Source of the DNA: Heligmosomoides polygyrus polygyrus
Lineage: Eukaryota; Nematoda; Chromadorea; Rhabditida; Heligmosomidae
Reading direction: 5' to 3'
Assembly (NCBI GenBank): GCA_947396885.1
Contig: OX377206.1
Coordinates: forward strand, 82,705,960 to 82,769,959
Length of the DNA: 64,000 nucleotides
Part shown: positions 35,954-46,670 of the stretch, piece by piece
How positions within the stretch are numbered: the first letter of the stretch is position 1
Layout: the number at the start of each line of letters is the position of its first letter
Notes under the pieces: generated by a model
The model's database searches: none
What the model was told of the DNA's origin: nothing
The model's input: only the letters and a program-made list of their open reading frames with translations
Made by a program: the position numbers and the translations under genes

Positions 35954-36262
35954 TTAACGTTCAATATCCTCATCGGCTGCCTTCCTTACAGAATATTTTA
36001 GGTAGTCAAGCCACATGTTATACAAGAGCATCGTGCTAATTGCGTTTTTAAGCAGCCAGTTATTGTGAGGAGTGCAGTCATTATAGTCTTTACTGTACTT
36101 GCAGTACCAAACACGAGCATCATGTGCGTGATGAGCACTCAAGTAAACTCCTGGGCGAGATCGGTGATCATGACCCCTCCCATCCTTACACATCGCTACA
36201 TATCCGTATTCTGCCGTAAGTCCAACAATGGAATAATACAAGACATACAGACATTTTGACAC
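35954..36262 (-). CDS. unassigned protein-like ORF, possibly a terminal exon or gene relic
   Basis: This minus-strand frame of about 100 codons does not match a family I can name, but its composition looks protein-like: it holds DGRGHDHRSRPGVYLSAHHA, HDARVWYCKYSKDYNDCTP and LLKNAISTMLLYNMW, rich in Trp, Tyr, His and paired Cys. A possible splice acceptor, TTACGGCAG, lies inside the frame just before the part that begins EYGYVAMCKDG, so that part could be the last exon of a longer gene ending with the stop at 35,954. Upstream on the minus strand the sequence soon runs into the truncated RTE-like copy at 36.4 kb, and no partner exons were found. It may be a relic cut off by that insertion. Confidence 0.3.
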   Translation of the reverse strand: MSKCLYVLYYSIVGLTAEYGYVAMCKDGRGHDHRSRPGVYLSAHHAHDARVWYCKYSKDYNDCTPHNNWLLKNAISTMLLYNMWLDYLKYSVRKAADEDIER

Positions 36263-36434
36263 CGTTACTGTTAAGGATGAAGGACCTTTTCTGATCTTCA
36301 GCGAAAACTAAACATGAAAAGTGAAGCAGAACATGCCTGATCAACTCCGAAACCAAGCCTTGAGCGGCTGAGCTGTTCCTGGCTCGTTGGCAGCTCTAGA
36401 ATTTTTACATAATCTCTTTCTTCTATAATTCTCT

Positions 36435-37293
36435 TTCTCAATTTGCGCAGCCTGGTCAGAAATCGTGTCTGCCGGTAGCTGCACCATCTTCGCCTCGCTG
36501 ACGACGTCGTGGTCATGACACCGAGCATCAGTCAGGCGAAGCGAATGCTGGCCGACTTCTATCGTGTATGTGGGCACGTTGGACTGCAGCTGAATCTTAC
36601 GAAAACGATGTTCATGAGGAGCGAACGAGTTTCTGATGCTCCATTCTCGCTCAACGGACATGTACATCTCTGAATGCTGCAGCTACGTGTATCTGGGTAG
36701 CGAAGTCAATATGGCCAACGACCGCCAGAGCTGAGCAGGAGAAAATAGGCGGCTTGGGGAGATTTTAAGAGTGTCGAAGAAGTCGTGAAGAAGACGAAGA
36801 ACGTCCGACTCCGTGCCCACCTATTCGACTCCACCGTTCTTCCTGCCCTAACATACCCTTCAGAGACCTGGGTCATACGAAAGCAGGATGAACACGCAAT
36901 CAGCGTCGCGCAGCGTGGAATCAAGAGGACGATGCTCGGAGTGAGAACAGGCCTCCGGAGTTTCGAGCTTCGTCGACGTTCAAAGATCAGAGACGCTGAC
37001 GCAAAAGCCACGACGTCGAAAATGAGGTGGACCGGCCACGTAATGCGCTTCACAAATTTCCGGTGGACGAAAGCCGTTCCGCGGGATGTCAAGAGAACAC
37101 CAGAACGCCCACCAACGCATTGGTTGGACTTCTTCGTGAAAGTCCTGAACGAACAATATGGCGCTCTTCGTGTTTCTCGAGCGAAGAGAATCCATTGGAG
37201 CACTCTGGCACGCGATAGGGACGGATGGAGACGCTGTTGGCGCCCGCCCGATCAAATCGATGATCAATGGGACGATAGGTGATACGGGTGATA
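36435..37293 (+). mobile_element. 5'-truncated copy of the RTE-like retrotransposon, + strand
   Basis: From about 36,466 the sequence follows the reverse transcriptase of the 3.9-7.4 kb element on the opposite strand, starting just before the catalytic FADD block (CATCTTCGCCTCGCTGACGA) and running to GGGACGATAGGTGATACGGG near 37,290. The tail of TTTTA units is missing. At 36,435-36,456, directly before the junction, lies a 22-bp piece from the endonuclease start region in the opposite orientation (it matches + strand 6,795-6,816). Confidence 0.85.
36724..37282 (+). pseudogene. C-terminal part of reverse transcriptase ORF (truncated RTE-like copy)
   Basis: Open from about 36,785 to the stop at 37,280-37,282, with THE LPALTYPSETWVIRKQDEH, MRWTGHVMRF and [15 protein letters not shown] blocks. 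This is the carboxyl tail after the polymerase core; the core itself is frame-broken upstream (FADD region near 36,490). It keeps the original end of the protein, which the larger copy has lost to a nonsense change, and so serves as the reference for locating lesions there. Confidence 0.8.
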
Positions 37294-37295
37294 AT

Positions 37296-37789
37296 TCCCC
37301 ATCTGACTCCGATGGAGCCTCGCCCGCTTCATTGTGTCGGCACCTTCCTCTTCTTTGTTGGATTCTCGAAAGTTCCTTTAAATTCGACTGCTATAATAGT
37401 GGAGTCTATCTCGCTGTGAGAGGGACACTTCACGCTGACTGCCTGACTGCCAGGCGGGTAAATGGGAACTAAAGTATTATGCAAAACAACAACAAAGTAA
37501 ACTATATGAGATTATGAGAGGGAAGGGCTCCCCAAGTGCTTATGCGCGGACGCTACGTTTTGCGTCTTTCATCCGTACCTCCTCACTAAGATGGATCCAA
37601 TTACCGTTTACCTAACAAGTTCACTGTAGCTATCGCAAAATGAAATCCACTGCTGGTTCCAAATGGGTAAAATTTCGAATTTCGTCAGCACCCCACATCA
37701 TAGCTATCTTGCATGGCGACTCCTTCGAACCATAAGAAGTTACAGAAGGCGCTCACAGAGAGGAGGTTGTTGAGCGATTCGAAAATCGA
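37296..37789. other. gene-free stretch
   Basis: No gene or repeat recognised. Confidence 0.35.
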
Positions 37790-39600
37790 TCAGTTCGTCT
37801 CTTGACATATGAACCGCTTGGTCTCGAAACGACTACTCTGCGCACTGTGCTAGAAGCGTCCATTTTGGAAGCAAACTCGTCGCTATCCGTCGCAGCATAG
37901 TCTCCCGACGACAACGAGCGTCTACCGATCGGAAATGGAGGTGAGCAATTTCGCTATGTTTGATTTTTCCATCGAGTGAATTCTCTGGCATTATTGTACT
38001 TCCAAAACTGCAGAAGTCGCACAGATGGGTGTTATTTGAGGTGCTGGCTGTGAATCTGATATCCGTTTTTGAAACTTTGGCCGATTACTGTGGGTTACGG
38101 TAGGTGGGGGTGGGAAGGTTACGGTCATCGATTTGGACCAAACTTTGTCTATGGAGGTTACCTTGGAGTGCTGCTCACGAATCTGACATCTTACAGAATG
38201 GGCAGATACAGTAGTTGCACAGCGTGCAAGTGGTCTCACTGGGATCGCCTCGTAGGTGCGCAAATTTGCGGGAAATCAGTATTGTGGGAAACCCTACGAT
38301 ATCCATAGACTTGATTGCGAGACAGTAATATAAGCACCATGGCGCCCCAGGCACTGTCCCGCAACCGCTGCCAGACTCTTTCGCAACTTCATGTTGAAGG
38401 ACGGCTTTGAGAAGCTGAACGTGAACGCAGCCGATTTCCAGGAATGGCCTAGAAGGATGGGTTTGCTCGCAACGCCCCTATGCTCTAGTTGTGACGATTT
38501 CATGCAGATATACTAGCCTTCAGGTATATGGAGATGCAGTGCAATTCCACTTTATAACGGGACATGCGTTCCACCCCTCGTCCTCTTGGCGTATCCATCC
38601 CCCAACCCTATGGCCTTCTTCGAGAGTCTAGCGGCCGTCTTACTTGGTACCTTACATTGCATGTGTTTCCATTTCAACTATTGTTTAAATGGGTGTATAA
38701 GGTGGAGCCCCCTTATTGGGATTCCGCCGGAGATGCTACAAAAGAACAAGCCGAATTGGCTCTCGATATCCGATGCACCTCCAGGAATTCATTCTGAAGC
38801 GTTCTTTACCTATGCCTGCCGTAACCTACCGTATTCCAGCGTAATAACAAGAACGGGTGTCACATTCGTAATCAGCACTTCAGATAATCTCTATAAACGA
38901 AGTATGGGCGAAATCGGTGACTGCAATCTTAGTGAACCACACCTACTGTAACCTACACGTCAACGTAATATGGAAAAGGAATGTCAAATTAGTGATCAGT
39001 ACCCAAAAAAGATCCTACCTCCCCCGCTTCTGGACGAAGTTTGTGCAAATCGGTGATTGTGACTTCGACAACCTTAGTCACCCGTACCTACCGTAACCTA
39101 CCGTAGTTGGCCGAATTTTCAAAAACGAATCTCAAATTAGTGATCAGCACCCCAATTAGCCCACTGGGCGAGGTTTGAGCGAATTTTTTCCGACTTCTGG
39201 GGTCGTGGAAGTGCAATAGTGCCGATAATCGTTATCGTTTGGAGTGTCCACATCAGATGAATGCATATTTGACTAAATGGAGAGTGAATGTCTATGCATT
39301 ACCAGGAGTCTAACGTAACAAGGGGAGTCGAGGAACTCCGTATAACGGAGCGCTTGCATACAAACGGTGAAAAAATCCACTGGGACTACGTATTGGAGGA
39401 GGCGATGTACGTTTCCGGTAGTATATGGCACGGGAGGTTAGTGGTACATAATCTAAAACATTAGGTCTTCTGAAGGCAATGCATGGTTTTAGACTGCGGA
39501 GGCTATAGTAAATCTACCAACCCGCGCTGAGAGAATGGAAGTACGGGCCCGAATTTATGCTGAGATGAGCATTCTGTCTTCGCAGTCATTAGATGGTTCA
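37790..39600 (+). pseudogene. partial, diverged copy of the 5' end of the ssl-1/SRCAP-like gene
   Basis: Matches the gene at 60.5-61.17 kb in order. The 5' flank (37,790-37,930) resembles 60,510-60,690. ATGGAG at 37,935-37,940 with donor GTGAGC equals exon 1. An exon-2 equivalent starts after ACCAG near 39,310 and keeps VEELR and an HSA core reading KIHWDYVLEEAMY. The donor context GGAGGTTAGTGGTAC (near 39,432) resembles AAAGGTTAGTGTTAC. The following intron shares GCAATGCATGGTTTTAGACT. An exon-3 remnant lies near 39,525-39,570. The exon-2 part is open but about 17 codons shorter. Intron 1 is swollen by the repeat family at 38.0-39.2 kb. It is called a pseudogene because only the 5' part is present, but transcription cannot be excluded. 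Confidence 0.75.
38000..39200. repeat. GATCAGCACCCC-family repeats inside intron 1 of the ssl-1-like copy
   Basis: Blocks at about 38,030-38,250 (minus sense) and 38,800-39,200 (plus sense, at least three units with TCGTAATCAGCAC, ATTAGTGATCAGYACCC and GAAATCGGTGAC). The flanking gene sequence resumes on both sides. Confidence 0.6.
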
Positions 39601-40094
39601 ACATCAGTGTCTGCTGCTCAGCAGCAACGGTAACCTTGAAACTAAGCGGTAAAGTCCTGGAAGAACTCCCAGCGCCATGGTTTAGATTGGAATCACTGTA
39701 AAAAAATAAGGAAATGATTCTGAGGTCGTGGGGCATCGAAGCATGGTCGGCTCTGTCCTAGTGGGGAGGAGCAGCGAATCAGGGTGATGGCGAGGCGTGG
39801 AATCGACTTCTTATCCGAACGCACCGAGGAGCCGGGTACTAATCACAGGCGTTCCTAAGCTATGGTCAGAAATTCGCACAAATAAAAAAAATGTTTCTAT
39901 GGTTATTTTTTTATTTTGGTTTATGATATTATTATTATTTATTAATTCATTATTATATTATATTATTTACTATTATTTATTCTTATAGTTGTTACTTTTA
40001 CGGGTTCCACGGTTGCTGCACGCACGGTTTTGAGGACTTTTCGCTGCGTAAGCAGCAGAAGTACAATACCGGCCTTATCTTTTGGTCTTTGGGC
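39601..40094. other. spacer left of the palindrome
   Basis: A/T-rich DNA (TTATTTTTTTATTTTGGTTT near 39,901) without a gene. Confidence 0.4.
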
Positions 40095-40096
40095 GG

Positions 40097-41261
40097 AAAA
40101 AGCGAAAAAATACCGCCTTTTCCGCCGCTTTTCTGTAGCGCTCTTCAAATTGAGCGCATTGCAAATTGAATGACATATTCGTGATCAGCACTGAGCTCTC
40201 TTCCCGATGAGTTGAAAATCGCATAGCGAGCGTCTGAAATGTAGTTCAGTGACCTAATTTCTGCCCGGCGCGGCTGACCCCTGTGCTCGCGGGAGATAAT
40301 TACACCCACAGCTCCCAAGTGGCTAATGAAGGAAGAGATTCGGCCCTTTAAAGCCTAGTTTCTGCATTATATACATAGTCACACATAGTTCTCTGGATTC
40401 CCTAGTATTTCACGATCACAGTGATCTACTTCCTTAAAGGATCCGACAATTTAAGTGTTGTTATTTTCAGAAAATGCCTCCGCTTTGGAGGACTCTAATT
40501 TCGTCATATCAAGATTGTATGTGCTTATACTCGTTTGTCACGTTGGAGGCGAGAGTGAAAATCAAGCTGCGAAGTTGGAACCTCCAAGGTTGAAATCGTT
40601 AGCGATTGTACGCTGCCAAAGTTGCCCATATGACACTTCTTCGTAGTTAGCCGTACACTTTTCGTATCATTAAAGGGGGCACAAAATGGTTTCTTTGAAG
40701 ACAGGAACGTAGATATCTGGAGGCCTATGAAAACACCTTATAGTCTTCTACAGGTGGGATTTCGACTGGCCCGGAGGACATTTTGGCCACCCAGTTACAG
40801 AGCAAACTCATCTCAAATGCTAACTGAGTGTCACTTTGAAAAATGTTTAAAAACTAAAAAAAGTTGTCTACGAGGCCATTCCCTAGTTAATTCTGAATCG
40901 AAGGATAGTTCGATTTCAAATTTACGTTCATTTGTACCGGTTTTTCACGAGTCAAATGTCCCATAGCCCTGGTCGGGACCCAGATTAGTTCCGGAGCCAG
41001 TCCACTCTCCTGCCTCTGTGACCCCTCGCGCCATCTGAGAGCGCCGTAAATCGCCTAACTACAGTTTTCACACTTCCGGTGCCGCGGCGCCATATTGATC
41101 CTTCCAAACGATGGTGGAGTAGAATAGTACACCAAACAAGGTTTGGACAACTACGACCTCTCCCTTATACTTATACGCTTGTGTTTTTCATTTCGCATTT
41201 ACGCTTTAACAATGTTTAGATGCGTGGCGCATTCCAGAAAGACTGCTCGAACTCGCTTCAC
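40097..41261. repeat. left arm of palindrome, unique outer part
   Basis: About 1.17 kb almost identical, in reverse complement, to 49,043-50,209. No protein can be read through it; the short frames of 60-90 codons occur in both arms and show no domain. Confidence 0.85.
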
Positions 41262-42372
41262 TTTCACAACGCTCAGTCTACAAGCTGTCCCTCTCCCTCG
41301 ATTGAAAGATTCGATTCTGTATGCATTGTTCACGGCGCACTCCAAAGGCCAGCTGGACAGCCTTAAAGCAACTCCTGAGTAAGGCGGTAGGAAACTTCTG
41401 GTAGAACTCCCCAAACGCTCAGTCCACAAGCTGTCCCTCCCTCCTCGATTGAAAGGATCGATTCTGTATGCATTGTTTGCGGCGCACTCCAAAGGCTCGC
41501 TGGACAGCCTTGGAGCAACTCCTGACTAGGGTGGCTGCATATTTCTGATAAAACTCCCTAACCGCTCAGTCTACAAGCTGTCCCTCTCCCTCGATTGAAA
41601 GATTCGATTCTGTATGCATTGTTCACGGCGCACTCCAAAGGCCAGCTGGACAGCCTTAAAGCAACTCCTGAGTAAGGCGGTAGGAAACTTCTGGTAGAAC
41701 TCCCAAAACGCTCAGTCCACAAGCTGTCCCTCCCTCTCGATTGAAAGGTTCGATTCTGTATGCATTGTTTACGGCGCACTCCAAAGGCCAGCTGGACAGC
41801 CTTAAAGCAACTCCTGAGTAAGGCGATAGGAAACTTCTGGTAGAACTCCCCAAACGCTCAGTCCACAAGCTGTCCCTCCCCCTCGATTGAAAGGTTCGAT
41901 TCTGTATGCATTGTTTGCGGCGCACTCCAAAGGCTCGCTGGACAGCCTTGGAGCAACTCCTGACTAGGGTGGCTGCATATTTCTGATAAAACTCCCTAAC
42001 CGCTCAGTCTACAAGCTGTCCCTCTCCCTCGATTGAAAGATTCGATTCTGTATGCATTGTTCACGACGCACTCCAAAGGCCAGCTGGACAGCCTTAAAGC
42101 AACTCCTGAGTAAGGCGATAGGAAACTTCTGGTAGAACTCCCCAAACGCTCAGTCCACAAGCTGTCCCTCCCCCCTCGATTGAAAGGTTCGATTCTGTAT
42201 GCATTGTTTGCGGCGCACTCCAAAGGCTCTCTGGACAGCCTTGGAGCAACTCCTGACTAGGGTGGCTGCACATTTCTGATAAAACTCCCTAACCGCTCAG
42301 TCTACAAGCTGTCCCTCTCCCTCGATTGAAAGATTCGATTCTGTATGCATTGTTCACGGCGCACTCCAAAGG
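41262..42372. repeat. satellite array in left arm, about 8 units of 146/147 bp
   Basis: CGATTCTGTATGCATTGTT recurs about every 147 bp from 41,305 to 42,345. Two variant units alternate, distinguished by CAGCTGGAC versus TCGCTGGAC and GTTCACGGCG versus GTTTGCGGCG, making a dimeric higher-order unit of about 293 bp. The last unit stops in the middle at the loop. Confidence 0.9.
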
Positions 42373-42789
42373 CTTTTCAAAGATTTCAAAAACTCTCCGA
42401 GTTTTCGGCAGATTTTTTTTTGTGTAAAATCGATCAAACGAATCCCTAGGTCCACATAAATTGTGTTATTTTTGGAAGTTTTGACAGCTGCTTTTCATGA
42501 AGGAAATTTTCTTTTCCTTAATTTTGTAACGCGCTGTTAGTATAAATTTCAAACCCTGGTTACTAAACAGTAAAAAATCAATTCTTTCGGAAGCAATGTT
42601 CGATGTGATTAGAGAGCCTATTTTTGCGCGTGATAGCGCAGTCGTAAAAGGTACCGGTTGTCGTGCGCACACGAACATTTTGGACATTTTTACATTTGTT
42701 CGCCTTTTACTAGAATCTCATTACGGTTCAGCTGTGTGGAGCTGTGAACCATTTGGTCTGCTCACCCTTGATTTGCATGGTTTCAGTGG
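42373..42789. other. loop of the palindrome
   Basis: About 417 bp not repeated in either arm. Contains a tRNA-like phrase GTGATAGCGCAGTCGTAAAA near 42,633, like the head of SINE family A, followed by GTACCGGTTGTCGTGCGCAC. No gene. Confidence 0.6.
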
Positions 42790-44545
42790 GGAGTTTTATC
42801 AGAAATATGTAGCCACCCTAGTCAGGAGTTGCTCCAAGGCTGTCCAGCGAGCCTTTGGAGTGCGCCGCAAACAATGCATACAGAATCGAACCTTTCAATC
42901 GAGGGGGGAGGGACAGCTTGTAGACTGAGCGTTTGGGGAGTTCTACCAGAAGTTTCCTATCGCCTTACTCAGGAGTTGCTTTAAGGCTGTCCAGCTGGCC
43001 TTTGGAGTGCGCCGTGAACAATGCATACAGAATCGAATCTTTCAATCGAGGGAGAGGGACAGCTTGTAGACTGAGCGGTTAGGGAGTTTTATCAGAAATA
43101 TGCAGCCACCCTAGTCAGGAGTTGCTCCAAAGCTGTCCAGCGAGCCTTTGGAGTGCGCCGCAAACAATGCATACAGAATCGAACCTTTCAAACGAGGGGG
43201 GAGGGACAGCTTGTGGACTGAGCGTTTGGGGAGTTCTACCAGAAGTTTCCTACCGCCTTACTCAGGAGTTGCTTTAAGGCTGTCCAGCTGGCCTTTGGAG
43301 TGCGCCGTAAACAATGCATACAGAATCGAACCTTTCAATCGAGAGGGAGGGACAGCTTGTGGACTGAGCGTTTGGGGAGTTCTACCAGAAGTTTCCTACC
43401 GCCTTACTCAGGAGTTGCTCCAAGGCTGTCCAGCGAGCCTTTGGAGTGCGCCGCAAACAATGCATACAGAATCGATCCCTTCAATCGAGGGGGGAGGGAC
43501 AGCTTGTGGACTGAGCGTTTGGGGAGTTCTACCAGAAGTTTCCTACCGCCTTACTCAGGAGTTGCTTTAAGGCTGTCCAGCTGGCCTTTGGAGTGCGCCG
43601 TGAACAATGCATACAGAATCGAATCTTTCAATCGAGGGAGAGGGACAGCTTGTAGACTGAGCGGTTAGGGAGTTTTGTCAGAAATATGCAGCCACCCTAG
43701 TCAGGAGTTGCTCCAAGGCTGTCCAGCGAGCCTTTGGAGTGCGCCGCAAACAATGCATACAGAATCGATCCTTTCAATCGAGGGGGGAGGGACAGCTTGT
43801 GGACTGAGCGTTTGGGGAGTTCTACCAGAAGTTTCCTACCGCCTTACTCAGGAGTTGCTCCAAGGCTGTCCAGCGAGCCTTTGGAGTGCGCCGCAAACAA
43901 TGCATACAGAATCGATCCTTTCAATCGAGGGGGGAGGGACAGCTTGTGGACTGAGCGTTTGGGGAGTTCTACCAGAAGTTTCCTACCGCCTTACTCAGGA
44001 GTTGCTTTAAGGCTGTCCAGCTGGCCTTTGGAGTGCGCCGTGAACAATGCATACAGAATCGAACCTTTCAATCGAGAGGGAGGGACAGCTTGTGGACTGA
44101 GCGTTTGGGGAGTTCTACCAGAAGTTTCCTACCGCCTTACTCAGGAGTTGCTTTAAGGCTGTCCAGCTGGCCTTTGGAGTGCGCCGTGAACAATGCATAC
44201 AGAATCGAATCTTTCAATCGAGGGAGAGGGACAGCTTGTAGACTGAGCGGTTAGGGAGTTTTGTCAGAAATATGCAGCCAAACTAGTCAGGAGTTGCTCC
44301 AAGGCTGTCCAGCGAGCCTTTGGAGTGCGCCGCAAACAATGCATACAGAATCGATCCTTTCAATCGAGGGGGGAGGGACAGCTTGTGGACTGAGCGTTTG
44401 GGGAGTTCTACCAGAAGTTTCCTACCGCCTTACTCAGGAGTTGCTTTAAGGCTGTCCAGCTGGCCTTTGGAGTGCGCCGTGAACAATGCATACAGAATCG
44501 AATCTTTCAATTGAGGGCCCTAGTCAGGAGTTGCTCCAAGGCTGT
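42790..44545. repeat. satellite array in right arm, first part (12 units)
   Basis: GCATACAG occurs at 42876, 43023, 43169, 43316, 43462, 43609, 43755, 43902, 44049, 44195, 44341 and 44488; the spacing is always 146 or 147 bp. After the last unit about 56 bp are missing near 44,514, and the array is then cut by the LTR element. Confidence 0.92.
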
Positions 44546-44704
44546 TGTCATGCTCCTGCCTGGGAGTGAGGGTTTACAAACCTTTATTATTAGTCTATAT
44601 TATATACAACAACCATGTAGCAACAATGCAGTTAGGGAGACTGCCAACCTTCCAACCCACGTAGGGGCGTGGCTTACAAAGGCGGTCGCCACTATACCGT
44701 GACA
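44546..44704 (-). repeat. LTR (3' LTR of the gag-only element)
   Basis: 159 bp with the ends TGTCA and TGACA. On the minus strand it holds a TATA-like TGTATATAATATAG and AATAAA, in the order expected for promoter and polyadenylation signals. Confidence 0.92.
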
Positions 44705-44830
44705 TGCCCTTCCTTTCGAATTTGTCGGCCTCGACAAAAATATACAACACAATAATTTTTAAATAACAGCAAAAACAAATATTCACTCCAATGATGAATT
44801 AAAATGATAGGTCGATGGACATAGAGACGA

Positions 44831-45181
44831 TTATGGGAGGATTCCTTCCAGTACGCACAGGGCGAAATTTGTGCATAAGCCTAGGGCCAGGTCATAGGGC
44901 CTCCGGATCATGTGCCTTCGAGGCATTGCTCGCATCGCTGCCCTCACACTGCCGCCGGCATTACATGGAGCCATCGCATCTCTAGAGCCGTCGACCATCG
45001 CATCTCTAGGGCACGTCTTATCAGCGTCCCCCACATTGGCGACCAGATTTAAGTCCTTGTTTGCCATCTTTGCCATCGCATCAACTTGCTCCTGACAAGC
45101 CATCAGTGTTTGTCGGAGCTCTCGCATTTCCTCTTCCAATATACCAGTTCGAGCACTGGTATCTTCGCATAGCTCCTTCAA
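44831..45181 (-). CDS. second small ORF of the LTR element, coiled-coil start, unknown role
   Basis: 116 codons after gag and before the polypurine tract. The first part, ILEEEMRELRQTLMACQEQV followed by DAMAKMANKDL, has the pattern of a coiled coil; the rest is Ala/Met/Arg-rich with no motif I recognise. It could be a separated piece of a longer ancestral Gag, the remnant of a deleted pol region, or an accessory protein. No protease or polymerase motif is present. Confidence 0.45.
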   Translation of the reverse strand: MKELCEDTSARTGILEEEMRELRQTLMACQEQVDAMAKMANKDLNLVANVGDADKTCPRDAMVDGSRDAMAPCNAGGSVRAAMRAMPRRHMIRRPYDLALGLCTNFALCVLEGILP

Positions 45182-45670
45182 ATATTTATTAGATATCGTT
45201 ATGAATTTGGTTTATATTGAATCGTTATTCTACCAATCGTTATTTTTCCGACCTTCTTGTGAAAATATTGAAAGTTACCTCGAAATGACTTTTTGGGGGA
45301 GTGTAGTCGCTGTCGTTATCATAGTCCGAATTTCCCTATGTCCTTATCAGTTCTACGGACATCGTTATATTCTGTAAAATGTCAAAAATATTTCGAAATC
45401 GTTATGACTTTACCTTTTGGTAAATGACGCGGCTTAGAACAAAACTTGCTATTTCGTTATTCGTTTTCTTCCAGTAAAATCGTACGTGAATCTTACTGCA
45501 AGGTATTTTTACTGCTCAAGTAACCTCCAGCAGGGGGTTTTCGTGATTCTGCTATAAAATGTCTTTTTGGTGACTTTCGTCTACTTTACCTAACCGAATA
45601 TTTTCCCCTTCGTTATAATATAGGGCGTTATTTTGAATGCAAAAGATTTTTATGCCGTCACATTGACTTC
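45182..45670 (-). other. spacer of the LTR element, rich in CGTTAT
   Basis: About 490 bp without a coding frame between gag and the second ORF. Nine copies of CGTTAT (starts 45197, 45223, 45238, 45314, 45363, 45400, 45455, 45611, 45626) all lie on the + strand; ten more lie in the gag part up to 46,806. Confidence 0.7.
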
Positions 45671-46670
45671 TCAGTTGTGCGGAAATTCATTAGAATAATC
45701 CGAATATCGACCGTTATCATGTTGGTCATCATAATTTCTCACGTAATTGTGAGAAGCGTTATTTCTAGGGATTTGAGAATCGCGTCTGTGATATCCACGT
45801 TGGCTTCGAATTCCTCCGTTATTGAAGTAACCGTTATCGTTATGGGGTTGAGGACTACGCTCGTGATATGCTCTATTATTGTTCCAATGTTGTGAAAAAT
45901 TTCGCGATGCACTAACAGCAGGATTTGGTGATTGATTCCACTGCTGACGCTGGTAGTTCCCTTGATTTTGGCAATTTCGATTTGGACAGCTTTCACTAAT
46001 GCGTGCATTTTGAACGGCTTCCATGATTGCATTCACTAGGGCGTTATCAATTATTCCCCTCTCACGCGTCACAATTTCAAGAAGATGACTTTCGTTTTCT
46101 GCAACTTGTTGCAGATCTTTGAAAGTCTGTGATGACTGCCTTTTTTTTCATTACCGCAATTCGAAGATTCGTAGTAAGGCCGCGCACAAATGTTTCGCAC
46201 ATTATTTCTTCCACGGCGATGGGATTACTTTCGGCAAAAGCGTCGGCAGCTAAATCTCTCACCCGTTGCCCATAAATGACCACATTTTCATCGGGTTCCT
46301 GCTTCACGTGATAAATTTTTGCTTTCGCTATTTCGACATAGTTAGGGCTGCGAAAGTCTTTTTTCAACTGGTCCACAACCTTTCGGTAATCCAGCTTAAC
46401 ATCGTTATCATAGTTCTCGTATTTTATTTTGGCTGCTCCGCTTAATTGCAGAGGAAGGAGCCTTGCCAGTTTCTGCTCGTCATATCCCGCTGCATTGGCT
46501 TTTTCGTTCATCTCTCTAACAAACTTCACCACTGACATGTTAGTTCCGTTATAATTCGGCCAGCACTGCAATGCGGGAAGGAACAAATCCGCTATATTGA
46601 CCCGAATATCAAGAGGCCTTTCTGAAATCTGAATAGGCCCCCCGATTGGTCCGTTATTATTTCTCGCCAT
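45671..46670 (-). CDS. Gag of the LTR element (one frame break)
   Basis: Structural capsid-type protein of about 330 residues if read from the ATG at 46,670 (MARNNNGPIGG). The core of a retrotransposon Gag domain is clear: VKFVREMNEKANAAGYDEQ, LPLQLSGAAKIKYENY, VVDQLKKDFRSPNYVEIAKA, VYGQ-like IYGQRVRDLA and CETFVRGLTTNLRIAV. The frame is open further upstream to 46,907 but without an ATG, so the start is a choice; that extension contains a charged helical stretch and could belong to the protein. At the eight T of 46,141-46,148 the frame changes. Beyond it the protein continues in another frame as a basic, Asn/Arg/Gln-rich tail (45,671-46,072) without a CCHC zinc knuckle. The break may be a one-base homopolymer change or a sequencing error. 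Confidence 0.82.

Noticed and set aside
41199..42223. Repeated open frames of 60-140 codons through the satellite, on both arms
   Set aside because: They are shadows of a 146/147-bp repeat. The unit length is not a steady multiple of three, frames change from unit to unit and no domain is present.
42790..44545. CRISPR-like regular spacing
   Set aside because: The whole unit repeats, with no unique spacers, and the setting is a nematode genome.
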